From positions 1 through 64,000 of the forward strand of contig CABUCM010000010.1 of assembly GCA_902490005.1 (NCBI GenBank): a stretch of 64,000 bases of DNA, given 5' to 3'. Position numbers and translations under genes: made by a program. This DNA comes from an uncultured Ruminiclostridium sp. GTDB lineage: Bacteria; Bacillota; Clostridia; Oscillospirales; Acutalibacteraceae. Shown one piece after another: positions 62,786 to 64,000 of this stretch; positions within the stretch are counted from its first letter, which is position 1; every line of letters starts with the position of its first letter. The notes beneath the pieces are model-generated. The model had not been told where the DNA came from and ran no database searches. It saw only the letters and a list, made by a program, of their open reading frames with translations.

Positions 62786-63721
62786 GTGCAACAAGAAAAG
62801 CTTATGGTTTGCTTGGATATAGGTGGAACCAACTTAAGGATAGGCGCAGTAAAGGGTCATACTCTTATCGATTGTGAGGTTATGCCTAGTGTGGTGCTTA
62901 TCGATCACTCTGACCCAATTCAAGGCTTAGCATATATAATAAAAGCATATTTAGGAAAAATCAAAAGAGTGCAGATAGATGCAGTATCCATTGGTGTTCC
63001 GGCGTCTATTTGTAAAGATCGTAAAACGGTTTATTGTGCCCCGAATTTATTGGATCGGCAGGGGAATCGATATTTTGATAAAGTGAATATAGCCGATAAT
63101 TTGCGGGAGATTATTGGCGTTCCTGTATTTGTAAATAAAGATGTGTATAACATATTGTATTATGATATACTTTCTAATCATTTAGAGGACCTGGAAACTG
63201 TGATTGGTGGATATATTGGAACTGGATTTGGCGGAGCTGTCTTTTTAAACGGAAAGATTTTGCGGGGAAAAGATGGTGGAGCAATGGAAATCGGCCACGT
63301 TTCCTTATATCACAATTCTGCTATTTGCAACTGCGGAAAGAAATCTTGTTTGGAATCAGTAGCTTCCGGGCAATATTTGCAGAAATTGCGCCAGTCACAT
63401 TTTCCTGAAACAAATATTCAGGATATCTTTATAAGGCACAGCAAGCATTTGTTGATAGAAGAATTTTTATATGCCTGTTCAATGCCTTTTGCTATGTTGG
63501 CGACAATTTTTGATCCCAATGTTGTTATCATTGGTGGTGGTGTATCAGAAATGTTAGGGTTTCCTCGTGAAAGGTTTGAACATTATATTTTAGAGAACAC
63601 AAGCCCGGTCGTAGCATCAAAGGGCGTTAAGTTTTTATATTCACCTAAAAAGCCTGAAAAAGGTATTTTAGGAGCTGCCTATTATGCGAAAAAGATGATG
63701 CAAAATGATAGTAATGTATAG
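62786..63721 (+). CDS. ROK family sugar kinase (probable fructokinase or glucokinase)
   Basis: Phosphorylates a free hexose with ATP. 311 residues: ATP motif CLDIGGTNLRIGAVKG, the substrate region with Asp in VNKDVYNILYYD (where most ROK kinases read ENDANA), GGYIGTGFGGAVFLNG, and the zinc-binding ROK signature EIGHVS...CNCGKKSCLESVASG. Given GH32 upstream, fructose or glucose is the likely substrate (inference); the unusual VNKD segment argues against naming one. GTG start at 62786 with GGGGG about 11 bases upstream. It is not a ROK repressor because it lacks an HTH. Confidence 0.88.
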   Translation: MQQEKLMVCLDIGGTNLRIGAVKGHTLIDCEVMPSVVLIDHSDPIQGLAYIIKAYLGKIKRVQIDAVSIGVPASICKDRKTVYCAPNLLDRQGNRYFDKVNIADNLREIIGVPVFVNKDVYNILYYDILSNHLEDLETVIGGYIGTGFGGAVFLNGKILRGKDGGAMEIGHVSLYHNSAICNCGKKSCLESVASGQYLQKLRQSHFPETNIQDIFIRHSKHLLIEEFLYACSMPFAMLATIFDPNVVIIGGGVSEMLGFPRERFEHYILENTSPVVASKGVKFLYSPKKPEKGILGAAYYAKKMMQNDSNV

Positions 63722-63740
63722 AAAGATGGAGGAGTTTACT

Positions 63741-64000
63741 TTGGAAAAAATAGAGTCTAAGTGCAACTGGGATGAGGGGTTTGCGGTTTCTTTGGATGAG
63801 ATTACTGGTGTTTCAGAAGAAGTACCGCCGATAAAACGCTATTTGTCCCAGATGAAAGATATGTATTATGATAAAATAGCTGTTAATGATACGTTAAACC
63901 AAAATGACCCGTTAATTTACGAGTTTTACGCATTGGAAGCTCCAGTTGACGGTGGAGATATTGCTTTTGGTACTAGCATTGTGTATCCCGGCCAAATCGG
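63741..64000 (+). CDS. Cupin-type glucose-6-phosphate isomerase, 3' end outside the window
   Basis: Interconverts glucose 6-phosphate and fructose 6-phosphate. Only the first 86 codons are present. The sequence RYLSQMKDMYYDKIAVND, DPLIYEFYALEAP and DIAFGTSIVYPGQIG matches the N-terminal part of the cupin phosphoglucose isomerases first known from archaea (PF06560), just before the metal-binding H-x-H region, which lies past the edge. TTG at 63741 has GGAGGAG six bases upstream; an in-frame ATG at 63726 overlaps that site. Last visible gene of the sugar operon, 19 bases after the ROK kinase. Confidence 0.82.
   Translation, partial: MEKIESKCNWDEGFAVSLDEITGVSEEVPPIKRYLSQMKDMYYDKIAVNDTLNQNDPLIYEFYALEAPVDGGDIAFGTSIVYPGQI

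Noticed and set aside
49750..64000. Second copy of the tRNA-Gly 3' end as an attachment site
   Set aside because: I looked for the T-arm and acceptor sequence in the island and found none in the window; it could lie beyond 64 kb.

Overview
The window comes from a Gram-positive, spore-forming, most likely anaerobic Clostridia chromosome (Firmicutes; an Oscillospiraceae/Ruminococcaceae-like relative is my inference, not proven). The reasons are strong AGGAGG-type ribosome binding sites with frequent TTG/GTG starts, sigma-A-type promoters, a Thr T-box leader, RNase Y, SpoVS, the fatty-acid-kinase protein FakA, and a dnaG-rpoD gene pair. Most of the window (1-49.6 kb) is fairly GC-rich housekeeping chromosome. 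From about 50.4 kb to the end the DNA becomes visibly AT-rich and carries an accessory sugar-utilisation island.

Core part. 1-1.5 kb: end of a surface-polysaccharide glycosyltransferase and a GtrA flippase-like protein. 1.6-7.8 kb: birA, divergent from a run of DUF951, prfA, tsaC, coaE, a lytic transglycosylase and an M18 aminopeptidase. 8-9.7 kb: pyruvate kinase (opposite strand). 9.9-16.6 kb: a membrane-anchored carboxypeptidase-like pseudoenzyme, rpmE, a YigZ protein, a small [2Fe-2S] protein, a dGTPase-like HD hydrolase, dnaG, rpoD and an Rrf2 regulator. 16.8-19.5 kb: a zinc alcohol dehydrogenase divergent from a MATE exporter. 19.6-31.8 kb: the transcription/translation block rpoB-rpoC-rpsL-rpsG-fusA-tuf, without rplJ/rplL ahead of it. 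31.8-39.4 kb: two acetyltransferases, a D-Ala-D-Ala carboxypeptidase, a DUF6572 protein, a metallophosphoesterase and sbcDC. 39.8-47.1 kb (minus strand): fakA-recG, spoVS, ymdB and rny, with one zinc-ribbon membrane gene inserted on the other strand. 47.3-49.8 kb: T-box-controlled thrS and tRNA-Gly(CCC).

Island. Just after the tRNA lie a fragment of a ParM/StbA-type plasmid segregation gene and, further on, a frameshifted IS3-type orfA remnant inside a 21-bp inverted repeat; both point to past mobile DNA. Around them are a GH36 alpha-galactosidase, two Gfo/Idh/MocA oxidoreductases (minus strand), and a plus-strand operon: ABC sugar-binding lipoprotein, two permeases, GH32 beta-fructosidase, LacI-type regulator, ROK sugar kinase and a cupin-type phosphoglucose isomerase cut by the window end. 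Together these genes can import a sucrose- or raffinose-type oligosaccharide, split it inside the cell, phosphorylate the released hexose and feed it to glycolysis. No ABC ATPase is present, so a shared one encoded elsewhere is implied. A near-perfect LacI/CcpA-type operator lies in the divergent control region.

No CRISPR array, rRNA, replication origin or intact transposon was seen. No wholly new system is evident. The least ordinary items are the carboxypeptidase-like protein that has lost all three zinc ligands, the decayed mobile DNA at the tRNA boundary, the sugar operon ending in a cupin isomerase, and a structured non-coding block after sbcC.
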